Assembly (NCBI GenBank): GCA_963573385.1
Contig: CAUYLG010062937.1
Span: 1 to 64,000 of the forward strand
Length of the DNA stretch: 64,000 nucleotides
Source: Cacajao melanocephalus
Lineage: Eukaryota > Chordata > Mammalia > Primates > Pitheciidae
Direction: 5' to 3'
In this document: in pieces, positions 25,673-38,295 of the stretch
How positions within the stretch are numbered: position 1 is the first letter of the stretch
How the letters are laid out: each line of letters starts with the position of its first letter
Translations under genes and position numbers: made by a program
The notes under the pieces: model-generated
The model's database searches: none
What the model was told of the DNA's origin: nothing
The model's input: the letters and a program-made list of their open reading frames with translations, nothing else

Positions 25673-26564
25673 TACAAATTTAAAACCCCAAACCATAGAA
25701 TCCATGTGAAATGAACAAAACCTCTGCATGAATTCTGGGGGAGACCACTAAAAAGGAAACCATGATAATGTAACATCAGCTATTTGTGCACTAGAAATAA
25801 AATACTGCACAGAATGAGCTTATATTCAAAATATATTTGAACTAATTATATAATGATAAAATTAGTTTCTGCATTTTACTATGTTTCTTATGTTGTCAGC
25901 CTCAGGAATAGATTTAATTAACAAATAATGTGATAATTCTCTGTCTATATAAAGTAGGTCATTTCGATCAACCTTTATAGTGGACCCAACACTGGGACTG
26001 GCGTTTAAGTAATCCATTTTAACATCACTACTTCCAAAATATGTTTTCCTTTAAAAATAAAAAATTTTTCAAGAAACTTGTTCAGTCTAAAAAGTCTAAA
26101 ATACTTTTAGAAATACAAATGGGCTTTGGGGGGGAGGAAATAAATCAGACATGATTATTATATATGTGAGAAAATCCCTGGTATTTTATATTATTATACG
26201 TTTGATCATTTTTAAGATAACCAGAACTCAAAAAGCAAGATTGTGTGAAGTCTGATAGTCACTTTAGTTAAGGAGCATCTTTCATTTAATTCGTCAGACA
26301 AAAAACAAAAGCAAACCAAATACACAACAAGAAGAAAAAAACCCCACTCTTATAATTGGGTAAAATATTTCATAAAGTATTATTTCATCCTCTTGAGTAT
26401 GAAAATCATAAATAGCATCAGGAAGATCATCAGAGGAATTTTTAAAAATCTTTTGGGCAAAACTGTTTAAAGTTACCAAGTTAACTTGACTCAGTGATAC
26501 CTTGGGTTGTTCATACATTTTCAAAAAATACCAAATAATTGTGTTTTCCTGATTTTCTTGCTAG

Positions 26565-26733
26565 AGCTTACAGTAAAAATGTTGAAGGACAGGACTTGCT
26601 TTTGAAAGAATACCCTAATGTCTTTAGTAGCAGTCAGCAATGTGCTGTTGCAAGTCCTCCTGAGCTTCTTTCAGAGAACCATGATCTGTGTACATATGGC
26701 TTACCTTCTTTAAATCAAAGTCAAGAAACCAAG
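26565..26733 (+). CDS. KANSL1L: KANSL1L coding exon
   Basis: Acceptor ttcttgctag, donor gtaagt. It completes an Arg codon and reads AYSKNVEGQDLLLKEYPN, then a Ser/Pro-rich stretch ending LPSLNQSQETK, exiting in phase 0. No domain is recognised. It follows the aromatic/basic end of the PEHE-like region. Confidence 0.93.
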
Positions 26734-27605
26734 GTAAGTATAACATATATAATTAAACTTACCATTCCTTGCCTTTTAACTACTTGTTTGTAGAAACTAC
26801 TTTTTACAAATTAAGTTTCTAACATCATTACATAACAAATTCAGTAAGACAGTTAGGTGTGGAAGATCTGTATTCCACCATTTTGTGTTCACTATTAACT
26901 ACAATCACCTTGTGTAACAAATCAATCAGTACAAACTTCCACATACTCATTTATCTATTAGAGAATGGAGGTACTATCAAAGATTCATTACAAAACAAAC
27001 CTATTAGTGAAGAATAGAACCTGCTACATGGGCCAAAGTTAGCCATTTCTTTCTCCTCATATTCAAGATTTTTACATGCCTCACCAAACCTAGTCCCCAC
27101 CTCAAAAGGATTGCTTTCTAACACTGCATCCATAAAGTTCTTATACCTTTCTTCGTTAATAGATATTGAAAAAGAACTAGATCTAGAATGGAGAGAGTAG
27201 AGATTATAGAATTAATAGGCAAGTTGCAGAAAGCTAAGGAAAGGAAAAGTTAATAGATACCTTTAAGAATGAAAATGAAGATATTGTACAAGTAATCAAA
27301 CCTAAAAACACTTTCAAAAGGGGCTTTCCCAAAGTGCTTTTAGGTTGGAAATAAAGACCATTGCCTATGGCAGCATTTCCTCTTCTTGGCAGAGGCAAAG
27401 TAAAAAAATAATTCCCAAAAGTCACTAAACAATTCTCAATATATTCCATTTTTAGTTGCTAGACATTTAAGTTGAAATGAAAATTTGTAAATTTATGTGC
27501 TAAAAGAACAGAACAAGTTATTAAAGTATGGACATTTACAGATTACTTGTTAGATGAATTTAAACAAATTAGTTGAAACTTAACTGAAAATGTTTCCCCT
27601 TTCAG

Positions 27606-27839
27606 TCTTTGTGGTGGGAACGACGGGCTTTTCCACTGAAGGGTGAAGACATGGCAGCCTTATTATGTCAAGATGAAAAAAAGGATCATCAGGTTGAAAG
27701 GTCATGCACAGCTTTCCATGGTGAAATCTTCTGTACCAGTGTACCAGAGAATGGCCACCATCCAAAAGAGCAGTCAGATGGGATGGAAGAATACAAAACC
27801 TTTGGTCTAGGACTTACTAATGTTAAAAAAAGTAGGTGA
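27606..27839 (+). CDS. KANSL1L: KANSL1L terminal coding exon
   Basis: The acceptor is cccctttcag. The exon reads SLWWERRAFPLKGEDMAALL and continues to TNVKKSR with a TGA stop at 27,837-27,839. The WERRAFPL block is shared with the KANSL1 C terminus (WERRTFPL), which supports the assignment. The rest is acidic and basic mixed sequence without a recognised fold. Confidence 0.95.
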   Translation, partial: SLWWERRAFPLKGEDMAALLCQDEKKDHQVERSCTAFHGEIFCTSVPENGHHPKEQSDGMEEYKTFGLGLTNVKKSR

Positions 27840-30800
27840 CAGGGAACAGGTTAAGAAAACTATGTAAATGTAGGAAAGACAGGAGGAAATAAAGCCCTGT
27901 TCTGGATCCCCCATCCCCTCCAGAATGAGAGCATGTTCTGCATGTATTAATCTTTTATGCTGTTTAAGAAACAGGCAAGATAAGTCTGTTTTTCCTTCTG
28001 AAACCACAAGGGTAACCAGCTTTTCATCTACAGACAAGTGGTAGTCATTTGTGTTTATCATGCAACTTACAAACACCAAGATATTAACTGCTTCAATTTG
28101 ATGTCAAATCACATTACTAGGTAATTTTAAGACTAGGTACCCACACCATACATACATACATATATATACACATACATACAAACTTGTGCGCCAAGTGACA
28201 GCTATTCTTTGTTTATATACATGGTAATTCATTAAAATTGCCTTAGTAATATATTAGAATATATAAATATATGTGTTTAAAATAAATATACATAACCCCC
28301 CCTCCATGTAGTTTTAAAAACACTGGCAAAGACCCACTCCACTTGGAAATGCATGTATGAACTACTCTATGAAATGTAAGCTGCAGTACATATAAAACAC
28401 AGATTTCCACTGATAAAAGACATCTGAACGTCTTGAATATAGAGACGGAGGGTTTTTTGGTTTTTTTAGTTTTTTAACATGTTTAACCAATAGAAGTTAT
28501 TTACAGAAATTCATATACCAGAAAACACAAAACTCCTTTATTCAAAATCACTGATATCTTTTGGACTAAACACAGGCTTTCTGTTTACTCCTAACAGAAT
28601 AAAGCAAGCAAATCTGAGTTAAATATTGGTGCACTTTAATACTATCACATCTTTGAAAACTCAATTTGAGTTTTATCTATTTAATGTCTCTCATGAAGAC
28701 ACCAATTTAAAATGAGCCACAAACGGTAAAGTCCTATCAGTATAAAATTTGAAAAAAAAAAAAAAAAGATGATTGTATTTCTAGATTAGCAAGGAATTAG
28801 TAATTCTGGCTGATTTCTATTTCTAGCTAATTTGGTCATTCTTTGCCATAGCTTACTCTATTCAAATAAGCATCTATTCTTACTTGCATCCTAGATTGGG
28901 AATTAAAATTTTTCAAAGGACAATGTTTCAATATTGGATACTGAAGAGTATACATTAAAGAAAATTCCTTTTGAAGTTATGAAACCATTTTATTCTATGT
29001 GAAAGTTGAGGACAATTTATATATAAATCACTTTTTGTCATGTAAAAAAGGTTATTCAAGTTTAGTACCCACATAACTGAAAATATTGGCCATTTGGCCT
29101 AGTCTGTGAGATTTGACACTAAGTTTTTGTTAGAGATTGAAAATTATACTAGTCCTTTTAAGGGGTAAAAAATTCAAATTCAATACTAACAAACTTTTGC
29201 TTATAGTTTTACTGTACATTTATTTTTAAAGAAAAAGAAAACAAAAGCCAGACAAACCCAAGTTGTCCAGGTAAATAAGCTCAAATCTTTGTCACATCTG
29301 ATATTATAATCTTCTATGTAAGTTTTTTAATTAAAGTTATTTCTATATGCCTTGTGTTGTTTAACTGTTATTAAATGCGACCTATTCATGGCACAAAGCT
29401 TTCCTAAGCTGAAATGAAAATAAACACGAACAAATTTTTACCTTATAATGTAGGAAAAAACCCAAGCAAGCTCTAGTCTATGCTTAAGTGTTAGCATTCT
29501 TACTTTTTTAACCTTATCTCTCAAAACTCATAGTAGCCTCAAGAAGTTTATTGATACTGGTCCTGATATTTCTTGCCATGTTTATAACATAGCAAGAGTA
29601 TTTACAGGAATGAAGTAGCTGACACGTATCTTTAGACTGTGTAATTTAGAACAGTTATAAATACTTAGTTTATGGATTGACTCTGCATCCTGTCATCTTT
29701 CAGCCTACCTGATCTTTCCTGGAATAAAATAATATATCCTTGAGGTCAAGATCCATAGTTCCAGAATATTCTCAGCCATCTGGTTCTGCTACAGGGTAAA
29801 ATTAGACTGGAAATAAGACAATGTTAAGTAAAAAGCTTCTTTTGCCCTACCCACCTCCCAAGGGCTCCATTTGTAAAAAGAGTACAGATCAGAAATGCTA
29901 CTGCTTTCCAGGGTACCATCCTACTGTTAATTTCTTCATTTTTTAAATGGGGACAAAAATATCTGCTTTATTACCACTTGCAGAGGTGATTTACAGATTT
30001 AATGAGAATATATCAAAGTACTTTATAACCTGCAAAATATAAACCTATATAATGCTAGTCACTTTGTAGTGAGTATATTCTAAATTCTGGGACTAGTACT
30101 GGAAACTTTACATATATAGTATTACTTCTTAATTCTCAACACAACCCCACAGTTGTTATAATTACATTCAGTGTATGAGTTCAGAGAAGCACAAAAAGGT
30201 TGGGTGATTTGTTAAAGGTCCAGCTAGAAAGGGGCAGAGTCAGAATTCAACCCAATATTACTTCCAAACAGAGGCTTTACTTTTCCTTTCTACTCAGGGG
30301 TAATACAATAGCATTATTTAATGACCTTAAAAATGGTGGGGAGGAGTCACTGAATAACCTGCTTTGACAAAACACCCTGATAAAATCTATGCTTGTATTT
30401 TAGAACCCCTGGGTTTCACACATTGTTTTCATAGTTTTTACAAATCAAGTGTAAGGTGAAAAGTGATAAATTTTGAGAACCAATAATATGGTATGCCATG
30501 CCACCAAAACTTATATTTTAAAATTCCATTCAACTTGTATTTCCAAGCATATAAACAAATCACAAATAACATCAAAACCATAAAGACTTCCTCTGCTTTT
30601 GAAAAATAGCTGAGAAACAACAAAATGCTTTTCAGAAATACAGAAAAAATTTGTTTTTGTAGTGTAGCTAATATGCCCTCATTAGGCATTAAGACACTTT
30701 TCTGTTTGTAACCTTAATGCAGCCATATTTTTACTCTTTATAAAAATCAAGTCTCTCAATAAAAACAGTATCTTACTCACTAATCGTTAAATTGCATCAC

Positions 30801-30984
30801 TAAAAATGTAGTTATACACACCAATTTCTAAGCTTTCAGACTATTCTGCACAATCAATCACTGGAATGAATAACTGCTCAAAAAAGCAGTACTGCTTCAA
30901 CTGCATTATGATTTGGTAGTCAATATTCCTGTTTTCCAATAAAAAGGAGATTTCATGAACAGAAACATTGGGCTCCTTATGGTT
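27840..30984. other. Convergent KANSL1L (+) and RPE (-) 3' untranslated regions
   Basis: The 3.1 kb between the two stop codons contains one MIR-like piece near 30,080-30,260 and a short CATA/TA microsatellite near 28,146-28,176. I see no Alu or L1. AATAAA hexamers on the + strand occur at 27,888-27,893 and 28,598-28,603. On the - strand they are at 29,967-29,972 and 29,219-29,224 (read as TTTATT). Which are used cannot be told from sequence. If the distal ones are used, the two transcripts overlap. Confidence 0.75.
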
Positions 30985-31107
30985 TCATCGATCAAGAGAA
31001 CGTTTCTGAGCAGCTTCTGAGCAAACATTTCTTAATAGGTTGATCACAGATCTGGGGTCTTCACTCCTCATAATAGCACTGCCAGACACAATCATGTTAG
31101 CTCCTGC
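30985..31107 (-). CDS. RPE: RPE terminal coding exon 6
   Basis: Acceptor cttccag. It reads AGANMIVSGSAIMRSEDPRS onward to AAQKRSLDR with TGA at 30,987-30,985. The SGSAI segment forms part of the substrate phosphate-binding site in this family. The 3'UTR follows toward lower coordinates. Confidence 0.97.
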   Translation of the reverse strand, partial: AGANMIVSGSAIMRSEDPRSVINLLRNVCSEAAQKRSLDR

Positions 31108-31964
31108 CTGGAAGAAGTAAACAGTTAGGTTTCTCAAAGGAAAATGTCAAAAAACCTAAAACAGAATTCCTGGACTAGAGTGTCTACCCTTGCATCTACC
31201 AACATTTCAATCACATGAGAGCCACTTTGAGATTAAGCAGACTTAAGCAATCTAGTTGAATAAGAAAATTTAAAATGTTCACAAATGAGGATGTGAGATT
31301 ATTTTTAAATGTGTCTAAGAAATCATTGACCTTTCTGGTAAACCAACTCTTAATGGTATCATTGCTACTCTACATGGTATCACTGCTACTCTTAAGCCTT
31401 TACTCCTCAATTCCACTAAGGTTTTTCCAATATGCACCAATGCCTCTATGGTTACTCAAAAAAAAGAAAAATTTTAATCTTTGAATTATATTTATATGAA
31501 TTTGTGAGTATTAAAGGACAATTATTGCTAAAATGTGAAATTATCCATAAACTATGGCAAAATTAAGGTGATTTCTCATTTTTATGTCAAAAAATGGAAT
31601 GTCTCTTTAAACTTCATTGCATTTCAGAATGCTTTTGAAGTGGCTTTTTAAAAAGTTTTTAAGATACTTTTAAATATGGAAGCAAAGAAACTAAAAAGAA
31701 AAGCTAATAACACTGGGTCCAAATTTAACTCTAAGCTTCCGAGGATTTGATTTTGAGGACAGAAAACCAATCTATTATGTGATTCATTGCCAGAACATAG
31801 AGGGAGAAGTGGAAGAACCACAGGCTGAGGAAAATTTTTCCAGACAGACATTGTCACTTTATGTGTGACAGCATTTCAACAATATTCCTCATAGAAATTA
31901 TAAAGGTGAGTTTTATAGGGATAACACTGCATGTAGCTCTTTAGTTAACCCATTTATGCCTAGT

Positions 31965-31980
31965 GTTCCATTAATGGAAC
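31965..31980. repeat. Perfect 16-bp palindrome
   Basis: GTTCCATTAATGGAAC. With one G:T-type mismatch it extends to 22 bp. It may be the end of a small DNA transposon of unknown family, in RPE intron 5. Confidence 0.7.
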
Positions 31981-32750
31981 GCTAACCTTTTGGGAGTTCT
32001 TTATATTCTACTGTTTAAGGTCATCGCCAAGGTCTGATTTTTCACACAAAAAATTCTGCAACCTCCGGCATAAAAGCAGGAATAGTATACTGGCAAAGCA
32101 CAGTTCAGTACAAAGCAATTCCACAAGCAGTCAAAAGGATATGCACTCACTGATCATCTGGCCAGCCCCTCCTGCACAAGTATTTACTACTATCAAGCTT
32201 TTGATAGGCATATATCAAGCAGAAAAGTGGCAGTTGTACTAGAACCTGGAAGTAGATACACCACATTGCTGAAGAAAAGCAGGTCATGTGAGCTTTAATC
32301 ACCTGTGGTACTACCAAAAGGCTGGCATCCTCAGGAGCCCAACTATGCTAGACTAGCTATCTGAAAAAAAAGTTTATAAAAGTTTATCTTGCTTCTATAT
32401 AGATGGCCAAAGAGGTATACAGAGAGAGCCAAAGGGGTATCCGGCCTAGATTTTCCTAAAAAATGGTTCTAGCAAGTTCTTACAAGGAATAACTAAGTAA
32501 TATCTAGGTTCTAAAGAATAACGTAATAATTAGGTCAATTAGATTTCCTTTTTTCCCCGTTGGTAAGGAGGTATCTTTTAATTCCATATTTTAGAAAAAT
32601 TTCTCACGTCCAAGGCCCTGAAACTTAATGCTCTTCCAAAGGGCTGAAATTCAACATATTCTTTTTTTAAAAAAGAACTTTCTTTAGCCTTCCTGAGACA
32701 ACCAGGATTTACTATTGAACAATCTATGTGATTTTAGAATATCCACTTAT

Positions 32751-33051
<301 letters not shown>

Positions 33052-33215
33052 TTATAGCTCTTTATTTTCCTAGTTGTACATGTAAACAAAAAATACTTTT
33101 CCAAGAAAGAAAGTCAACTTAGGAACCATAGAGGAAATCACTGGCCCATGAGACAATGTCCTAGAAACGTATTTGACAGAAAATTGGTCTAGTCATAGTT
33201 AAAGAGCAATCTCAC

Positions 33216-33302
33216 CTCTGCACACTTATGGACAGTGTCAGGACCTACTCCACCATCGACCTCTATATCCAAAGATGGGAACTGGGTCCTCAACCAGTGA
33301 AC
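33216..33302 (-). CDS. RPE: RPE coding exon 5
   Basis: 29 codons, residues 160-188, phase 0 at both ends (acceptor atatctag, donor gtgaga). It contains IEVDGGVGPDT, in which Asp175 is the metal ligand and catalytic acid/base partner of Asp37. Confidence 0.97.
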
Positions 33303-33630
33303 CTAGATATACATGAGGAAATAAGTAACTCCTGAAGTGGATATTTGGGGTCGGGGGGGACAACCAAATAAATAAAAAAATCCAATAGCCAATATTAGCC
33401 ATTAAAACTCCAATTGTCTCACACAGTAAGTATACCAATTACATTATTACTGGGGAACACTTGGTTTTAATAGCAAGCTTCGTTCTGTTTAGCAAACAGC
33501 AATCTGTCATGTCTTTGCAGAGACTGTATGTCATGGAAACAAGACAAAGATAAACCCTCAATAATAAATGACAACTTACAAGAGATCTAAAGGTTACGGA
33601 AACGATATTTTCAAAAGAAAATTTCAAGAT

Positions 33631-33937
33631 TGCCAGGCGTGGTGGCTGACGCCTGTAATCCCAGCACTTTGGCAGACCAAGGCAGAAGGATAGCTTAAGT
33701 CCAGTGGTTCAAGACCAACCTGGGTAACACAGTGAGACCTCCTCTCTATTAGAATTCATAACAATTAGCCAGGCATGGTGGTATGCACCTGCAGTCCTAA
33801 CTACTCAGGGGGCTGAGGCAGGAGGATCTCTTGATCCCAGAAGGTGGAGATGGCAATTAACCCTGATTGCATCACTGCATTTCTAAATAAATGAAAAGAA
33901 GCCTGGGTGACAGAGAAAGACTTTGTCTCAAAATAAG
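33631..33937 (+). mobile_element. Alu with TSD and internal insertion
   Basis: Flanked by the perfect 15-bp duplication agaaaatttcaagat at 33,616-33,630 and 33,938-33,952. About 25 nt of A-rich non-Alu sequence is inserted near 33,882-33,900 in the right arm. Confidence 0.93.
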
Positions 33938-34149
33938 AGAAAATTTCAAGATAAAGATGTAATACGTTTTGAATTTCCCAATCAAAAATCTATTACAGCA
34001 TTTATTACTTTGTATTACAATGATCTGTAAGCATCCCCATCTGCTCACCTTCAGAATAGGTTATGTCTAAATATATAAGCCTTTCAATAAATGCTTACTG
34101 AATGAACACACAGTAAAAGCCTCAACCCAAAATCAAATACTTCTTTTAC

Positions 34150-34284
34150 CTTTGGCATCATATCTTCCATGAATTTCTGCCCTCCAAACCCTGGTTCCAC
34201 TGTCATAACCAAGGCCATATCTATTTGATTAGCCCATGGTGCCAAATACTCAACTGAGGTTCCTGGTTTGATGGCAAGGCCAAC
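34150..34284 (-). CDS. RPE: RPE coding exon 4
   Basis: Exactly 45 codons, residues 115-159, phase 0 at both ends (acceptor gttatag, donor gtaaaa). It contains [10 protein letters not shown] (residues 143-152). The EPGFGG loop is the signature of the epimerase family and lies over the active site. Confidence 0.97.
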
Positions 34285-34552
34285 CTATAACAGAGACAAA
34301 TATGCTGTATCACATTAACAATTACTTCTGTATTATGTTATTGTGGCATAGCAGGCCCAGTAGAACTATCTATGCTTATTTTTAGAGAGTTAACAAGACT
34401 ATCAAATGTAAATATTTCCAATAGGCAGCAGCGTTCAGAAAACGTTAGTGGAATATATAAATGCTATTTGACAAAGAAGTTAAACACTGGCTTCAGAGCT
34501 GAAGAACAAATGCTTAAGTCAGGTATTCTTTACCTGCAATGGGCCCTGACTG

Positions 34553-34608
34553 GGTCACTGCACTTTAGCCTGAGCAACAGAGCAAGACTCTGTCTCAAAA
34601 AAAAGAGA
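34553..34608 (+). mobile_element. Alu 3' fragment
   Basis: 'gtcactgcactttagcctga' followed by gcaagactctgtctcaaaa. Confidence 0.75.
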
Positions 34609-34684
34609 AAATTTCCCGTTTCCAGCAAATCTTTCCAACTCTGAGAGTGAATGTTACAAAACACTCCCATCACTGATTTCTTAC

Positions 34685-34824
34685 CTTCATCCCATTCTCC
34701 CGAATGTCTTTAATCAAAGCCCCTGGGTTCTCAGTAGCCTCAAGATGAAAGGTATACTGATTGGCTCCCGCGACAGCCATTGGCTTTACCCACTGTTCTG
34801 GCTTGGACACCATCATGTGCATGT
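34685..34824 (-). CDS. RPE: RPE coding exon 3
   Basis: Acceptor ctttctag, donor gtaaga. It completes Asp68 and gives MHMMVSKPEQWVKPMAVAGA onward to ENGMK (residue 114). His70 is the fourth metal ligand. Exit phase 0. Confidence 0.97.
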
Positions 34825-35189
34825 CTAGAAAGAAAAGACACTTCAAAGTATTACTGAAAAATACCTGGCTCATGTTATTAGAAGCCAACGTATATGTAGT
34901 TTTTGCCACTTCAGATATGAACTCTTTGGGCACCACACAAATCATTATTTAAATAGTTATATTTCAGTATTAGGTAGTTTCCTCTTATGTGAAGATAGGC
35001 TTTATTTAAATTCATTTACAAAAAAACTACTTTCCCACAGAAAGCATATAGTGCTGTATATGAAAAGTTAACATCTAAAAATCAGGAAATCTAAGTCCAG
35101 GTCCAGGAAATGCCACTCTAAAAAACTTAAAGAATATGTCATATTATCTGTGCAGACTAGTTTCCTCTAGGAAAAATTAAGTGATTATT

Positions 35190-35760
35190 TTCATTTATTC
35201 TTTCAATTTATTGAGCAGTTACTACACCATTAATTATTTTAGGTCCTAGAGTTAGTGCAAAAACATGAAACTCTCCTGTTATAAGGATTACATTCTTAGT
35301 GGAAGAGTCAAACAACAAACAAAATAAGTAAATAAAATATACACTAGGCTGGCAGTTAATATGGCTGGTGTGCCTGGGGAAGGAGATACACCAGTCAGAG
35401 GTCAGGGAAGCATGTGGTGGGGAGAAACCCTATGGTATTCTGCAGGCCACTGGGAAAAACCACCACAGTGTAGTGACAAGATATGACTGAGGAAGCTATG
35501 ATAGCAATAACCCAGGTGAAAAATGAAGGCAGCAATTCAGAATGGATATGTTCTGAAATAAGAGCAAAGAGAGCTGAGGATGGATGAAATGTGGAGGATG
35601 AGAAGATCCTCCACGGATGGATGGATGAGAGAAAAATAAAGATGTGCCAAGGATTTTGGCCTTATCAACTAGAAGAACAGAACTACCATTAATTGAGAGG
35701 CAGAAGACTGCAAGAAGAACAAATTTAGGGAGAAGGACATGTTTACAAGAAACCTGATAT
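35190..35760 (+). mobile_element. L2-like fragment, long
   Basis: 'ttattgagcagttactacac', 'taaggattacattcttagtg', 'ggtcagggaagcatgtggtg' and 'ggattttggccttatcaact' occur in the order of a widely dispersed L2-type repeat. Within RPE intron 2, opposite to RPE. Family name not certain. Confidence 0.45.
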
Positions 35761-36138
35761 TCATCCTAATTCAAAAGATTCATATAAACACATAAGGTGA
35801 AAATGGACATGGACTTCTTAAAGATCTTGACTTACAACATAATACCATTTCATGAGGAGAGGGCAGTTTAAAACAAGCTAAACCAAGAAATAACACTGTG
35901 AAGAATCCTGTGTTTGATAGACGGTAGAGAGGAGAAGTTTTGAGTTTTTTATTTTGCTAGAGGAAGCACATTTCTGCCACAGCCAACCTATATTTAAGAA
36001 AAAAAATTCCAACATTCCAGAACAATAAAGCCTTGGGAAAAAAGTCAGAAAAAGAGAGTATAAAGCTTGACTAATAAAGTCAAGATTAATGTTTATATTT
36101 CTAATCCAGCAAAAGTAATTATATGAGAAAGTATTTTA

Positions 36139-36266
36139 TTTTTTTAAAAATAGAGATGATGTCTAGCTGTTTCCCAGGCTGGTCTTGAACTCTTCGCCAC
36201 AAGTGATCCTCCCACCTCGGCTTTCCAAAGTGCAGGGATTACAGGCATGATCCACCGCACTGGCCT
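36139..36266 (-). mobile_element. Alu fragment
   Basis: Antisense half-element from aaaatagagatgatgtctag to ccgcactggcc. Confidence 0.85.
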
Positions 36267-36667
36267 AAATTAGAACATATTTTAATAGGTAAAACTTTAT
36301 TCTTAAAAGATGTATTAAATCTGGTATTTCTTATTTCTTTGTATTACAAGTAAGGAAAATTCAAGCTTTATTCATTCCTTAAGTTACCAGACTGTTAGCT
36401 ATGTCATCCTTACTCTATCTCTAGCAACCAGTAACCACTAGCAACCCTCAATAGAGAATTTCTGTTGTGTTCAGGATGTTAATGGTTCAGCAAATCTGTG
36501 TATAGTTAATGTAAGATCAGCAATTCTCAAACATTCTCATTATCAGGCTCCTTTTCACAGTCTTAAAAATCGTTAACAACCCCAAGAAACTTCTATTGAT
36601 ATGGGTTTATATTTATAGATATTTAATGTATGAGAAATTCAAACTAAGACATTTTAAAGCATGCAAT

Positions 36668-36951
36668 TTTTGGCAGGTATGGTGGCCCACACCTATAATC
36701 TCAGGAGGCTGAGGAGGGAGGATAGCTTGAGCCCAGTTTAAGACCATCCTGGGCAACATAGTAAGACTCCTTCCCAACAACAACAACAACAGAATAATTA
36801 GCTACGCATGGTGGTGTGTCCCTGTAGTCCCAGCTACTGAAGGGGAGGGGGGACGTGGGAGGACTGCTTGAGCCCAGGAAGACTGAGGCGTCACTGAGCT
36901 ACGACCACTACCACTGCATTCTAGCCTGGGTGACAGAGCAAGGCTGTCTCC

Positions 36952-36981
<30 letters not shown>
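36668..36981 (+). mobile_element. AluJ-like with A30 tail
   Basis: Degenerate sense Alu with an internal (CAA)n run and a nearly pure A-tail of about 30 nt (36,952-36,981). Such a tail is long for an old copy. Confidence 0.88.
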
Positions 36982-36986
<5 letters not shown>

Positions 36987-37107
36987 ATTGCATATTAATT
37001 AAGAGTGGCATTATTTATTTTACATTTTTGTAAGTCATCCATGTCTGGCTTAACAGAAGAAACCTATGATCTCACATCTGTTCTGCATCCAATCTGTTGT
37101 AATACAG

Positions 37108-37270
37108 ATGTCCCATGACTTACAATGGGATTACATCCCAATAAATTCATCCTAAATTGAAAATACTGTTGTGTCTAACTGCATTTAATACATCAACATA
37201 CTGAATATCATAGCTTAGTCTAGTCTATCTTAAATGCGCTGAGTGTAATTTTATAAAGGTTAGCTGCACT
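37108..37270. mobile_element. Tigger-like DNA-transposon fragment
   Basis: 'acttacaatgggattacatc' and 'atcatagcttagtctagtct' resemble a Tc1/mariner-type (Tigger-like) repeat. It sits inside the hAT-like element. Confidence 0.45.
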
Positions 37271-38295
37271 GTGCACTCTGTAAATCATATCAATGAGCTT
37301 TTCATTTTTTGTTACATTAAAACCCATTATCTTATATTTTGAATGGGTCTTTTAAGTACTGATTTACTGAGTTATATACATCTTACAAATAATAACAGAT
37401 TTCATTCCATAATACCCCAAAATCACATTTGTTAAAATGACTACAGATCTCATCAGAAAAACTGTTAACTGTGGGGAACCCACAGTGGTAAGATACGTAA
37501 GTTTTTCAAAATTCTAACTTTGGCAACAAAAACTGACAAGGTGTCTTTCCTTGAAGAGACAGATTCAGTATTTTTTTTTAAATCTTATGCCAAGTTTGAA
37601 AAACCATAGTTTATCTGTCAGTTGTTCTTTCAAATAAATAAAGATAGACTATAAACATAGTGTTCAGGAAGAAAGTGGCTAATTCAGATCATAAATCTAC
37701 AGTGCAAGTGGTTTTCCTTGAGGAAACCATTATGTTCCAGTATGCAGTACGGCAGCACAAGTGCTTTATATGCACTTCCTACCTTGTCACACAAAATATT
37801 AAAAAGACATGTATTCAAGGTCCAAGATTAAAATTAATTTGTACTGCTTCATCAAGGATACTTACTGCACATGCATGATGATTAAGAATCTAACAATTCC
37901 TGATGTAGACCCTGTCTTGAGTTGGGTTATGGCACCAGCAAACTAACTCATCAATGTTTTTGTACCATCAGTAGAAATAATGGCAAGTAATTTCCTAGTA
38001 TTATGAAAATAGTTTTTACATACCCTCATGGATGATGTGAAAAGTGTCTTAAGGATTTGTATGGGTCCTTATACCACATACTTAAAGATCACTGATTTAG
38101 ACAATAACAGAAACAGACTTTTTCCTATTTCTGTATTTCTTAGATGGTTATTGCTACTCAATATGAAAACTGAACAGTTAAGAATGTTAGCATTACATAT
38201 ACAACATGTAATCTAGGTCCTAGAATATATTCATGTATGAATTATCCAACAACCAAAAGCCAAGAGTTAACAAATGTTTCTTAATGTAAAAAACA

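Larger units (their letters stand above)
36509..38105 (+). mobile_element. Probable hAT-type DNA transposon, nested
   Basis: It starts gcaattctcaaacattctc (like the hAT 'ttctcaaac' terminus) and ends near gatcactgatttaga. The pieces 36,509-36,667, 36,982-37,107 and 37,271-38,105 read as one dispersed element interrupted by an AluJ and a second DNA-transposon piece. The family name is uncertain. Confidence 0.45.
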
